From NCBI GenBank assembly GCA_031283115.1, contig JAITCK010000186.1, forward strand, positions 1 through 5,649: DNA of 5,649 bases. The letters run 5' to 3'. The DNA comes from Cellulomonadaceae bacterium (lineage in GTDB: Bacteria; Actinomycetota; Actinomycetes; Actinomycetales; Cellulomonadaceae). Shown here piece after piece: positions 4,462 to 5,649 of the stretch. How positions within the stretch are numbered: the first letter of the stretch is position 1; each line of letters begins with the position of its first letter. Both the position numbers and the translations under genes were made by a program. The notes below the pieces were generated by a model. It did no database searches. It saw only the letters and a program-made list of their open reading frames with translations, and was not told the DNA's origin.

Positions 4462-5649
4462 AAAGATCCTCCGCGTCAATGATGCGGTAGGCGTAGCCCT
4501 GCTCGGCCAGGAAGCGCTGCCTGTGTTGAGCGAAATCCTGGTCGACAGTGTCACGGGCCACCACCGTGTAAAAGTGGGCCGTCTTCCCATCAGCCTTGGG
4601 CCGCATAATACGACCCAACCGCTGGGCCTCCTCCTGCCGGGAGCCAAAAGACCCGCTCACCTGAATGGCGACAGAGGCTTCGGGCAGGTCGATAGAAAAG
4701 TTAGCCACCTTAGATACCACCAGCAGGGAGATTTCGCCGGTGCGGAAGGCGTCGTAGAGGCGTTGACGTTCCTTGACCGTGGTCGCGCCGGTGATAAGCG
4801 GCGCATCAAGATCGGCAGCCAAATCTTCCAGTTGATCAAGGTACTGGCCAATCACCAGGGTCTGCTCGCCCTCATGCTTGCCGATCAGTTCTCGCACCAC
4901 GCGCATCTTGCCTGGAGCGCTGGCAGCCATGCGATAACGCTCTTCCGGTTCGGCTACGGCGTACTTCATGCGCAGCGACTCCGGCAGGGTGAGGCGGACT
5001 TCGCAGCAGTCGGCGGGCGCAATGTAACCCTGGGCTTCGATGTCCTTCCAGGGGGCGTCATAGCGTTTAGGGCCGATGAGGGAGAACACTTCATCTTCCC
5101 TGCCATCCTCCCGCACCAGCGTTGCCGTCAAGCCCAGGCGGCGCCGGGCCTGCAAGTCTGCCGTCATGCGGAACACCGGGGCAGGCAGCAGGTGAACCTC
5201 GTCGTAGACGATGAGACCCCAATCTCGGGCGTCCAGCACACCCAAATGCGTGTAGGCGCCGTTACGTTTAGTGGTGAGCACCTGATAGGTGGCAATGGTC
5301 ACGGGACGAATCTCCTTGCGCGCCCCAGAATATTCGCCAATCTCTTCCGGCTTGAGCGTGGTAAACCGCAGCAGTTCATCGCGCCACTGACGGGCAGAAA
5401 CAGTGTTGGTCACCAAAATGAGTGTGGTCGTACCCGATTTCGCCATCGACCCGGCCCCCACCAGAGTTTTCCCTGCACCACAGGGCAACACCACCACACC
5501 CGACCCGCCGAACCAGAAGCCGTCCACAGCCTGCTGCTGGTAGGGCCGCATGGTCCAAGGGGTGCCTGCCTCCGCCGCGCCGTCACTACCAGCAGCACCA
5601 GCAGTGCCGCCGTCGTCCGACAAGGCGTGACGGGGCAAGGCCAGGGGCC
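4460..5649 (-). CDS. XPB/Rad25-type DNA repair helicase (superfamily 2), N-terminus beyond the right edge
   Basis: ATP-dependent 3'-5' DNA helicase/translocase of the XPB family, thought to act in DNA repair. The frame is open to the right edge; about 395 C-terminal residues are visible and the N-terminal damage-recognition-like part lies outside. Numbering from TTG 5638 (internal, not the real start): RPYQQQAV (Q motif-like, 31-38), motif I PCGAGKT (52-58), motif Ia VTNTVSARQW, motif II DEVH (146-149), motif III LTATL (170-174), the XPB RED motif REDG (176-179), motif V VVSKVANFSIDLPEA, and motif VI QRLGRIMRPK (339-348). All catalytic residues are present. A Gly/Ala-rich linker (about 8-25) precedes the helicase core. 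It ends IIDAEDL with TAG at 4462-4460; the TPM gene starts 9 nt later in the same frame, so the two are probably co-transcribed. The promoter is outside the window. Confidence 0.95.
   Translation of the reverse strand, partial: PLALPRHALSDDGGTAGAAGSDGAAEAGTPWTMRPYQQQAVDGFWFGGSGVVVLPCGAGKTLVGAGSMAKSGTTTLILVTNTVSARQWRDELLRFTTLKPEEIGEYSGARKEIRPVTIATYQVLTTKRNGAYTHLGVLDARDWGLIVYDEVHLLPAPVFRMTADLQARRRLGLTATLVREDGREDEVFSLIGPKRYDAPWKDIEAQGYIAPADCCEVRLTLPESLRMKYAVAEPEERYRMAASAPGKMRVVRELIGKHEGEQTLVIGQYLDQLEDLAADLDAPLITGATTVKERQRLYDAFRTGEISLLVVSKVANFSIDLPEASVAIQVSGSFGSRQEEAQRLGRIMRPKADGKTAHFYTVVARDTVDQDFAQHRQRFLAEQGYAYRIIDAEDL

Noticed and set aside
4363..4647. Minus-strand frame of 94 codons across the helicase-TPM junction
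   Set aside because: Out of frame with both genes. Its ATG at 4458 would yield a Cys/Phe-rich peptide without the TPM domain.
1..5649. tRNA, rRNA, CRISPR, insertion sequence or prophage
   Set aside because: No cloverleaf, regularly spaced repeats, transposase or phage gene is visible on either strand.

Overview
The window looks like chromosome from a high-GC actinomycete (Actinomycetota). Four things point there: a GroEL tail ending in DMGGMDF (the stand-alone GroEL2/Hsp65 type of actinobacteria), an XPB-type repair helicase, a WXG100 protein, and -10 boxes of the form TANNNT placed directly at start codons. I cannot name a genus with confidence. Nothing here looks like a phage, transposon, CRISPR array or island.

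Layout, left to right. (1) Positions 2-1222 (+) hold the 3' three quarters of groEL. (2) Positions 1223-1564 have no gene but much structure: a hairpin that includes the groEL stop codon, a near copy of the last 18 bases of groEL 117 bp downstream, a strong terminator hairpin (1378-1412), and a 74-bp imperfect palindrome (1466-1539). The palindrome abuts the promoter of the next gene. (3) 1565-2293 (+) is a NYN/PIN-like nuclease-family protein. (4) 2431-3204 (+) is a COG4339-like HD-superfamily protein whose HD doublet reads HG. Both (3) and (4) seem to be transcribed as leaderless mRNAs from their own promoters. (5) 3205-3413 is an intergenic region with a convergent pair of DnaA-box-like sites, a G-rich tract and a promoter plus Shine-Dalgarno sequence for the next gene. 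(6) 3414-3701 (+) is an orphan WXG100 protein. (7) On the minus strand, reading in from the right edge, are an XPB-type helicase (4460-5649, N-terminus outside) and, 9 nt after its stop, a secreted TPM-domain protein (3743-4450). These two look like one translationally coupled operon, convergent with the WXG100 gene.

The most concrete oddity is in the TPM gene. Its expected C-terminal membrane anchor is encoded, with good codon usage, in a different frame (3935 down to 3768). One lost base near 3935 explains this, so the gene is either freshly frameshifted or the sequence carries a one-base error. The other points worth checking are the palindrome on the NYN promoter, the groEL-tail echo, and the HD-to-HG change.

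The genes do not form one obvious pathway: protein folding (GroEL), probable RNA processing (NYN), a probable phosphohydrolase relative, a type VII secretion substrate, and DNA repair with an envelope protein. I see no convincing new multi-gene system. The candidates for novelty are local structures and sequence anomalies.
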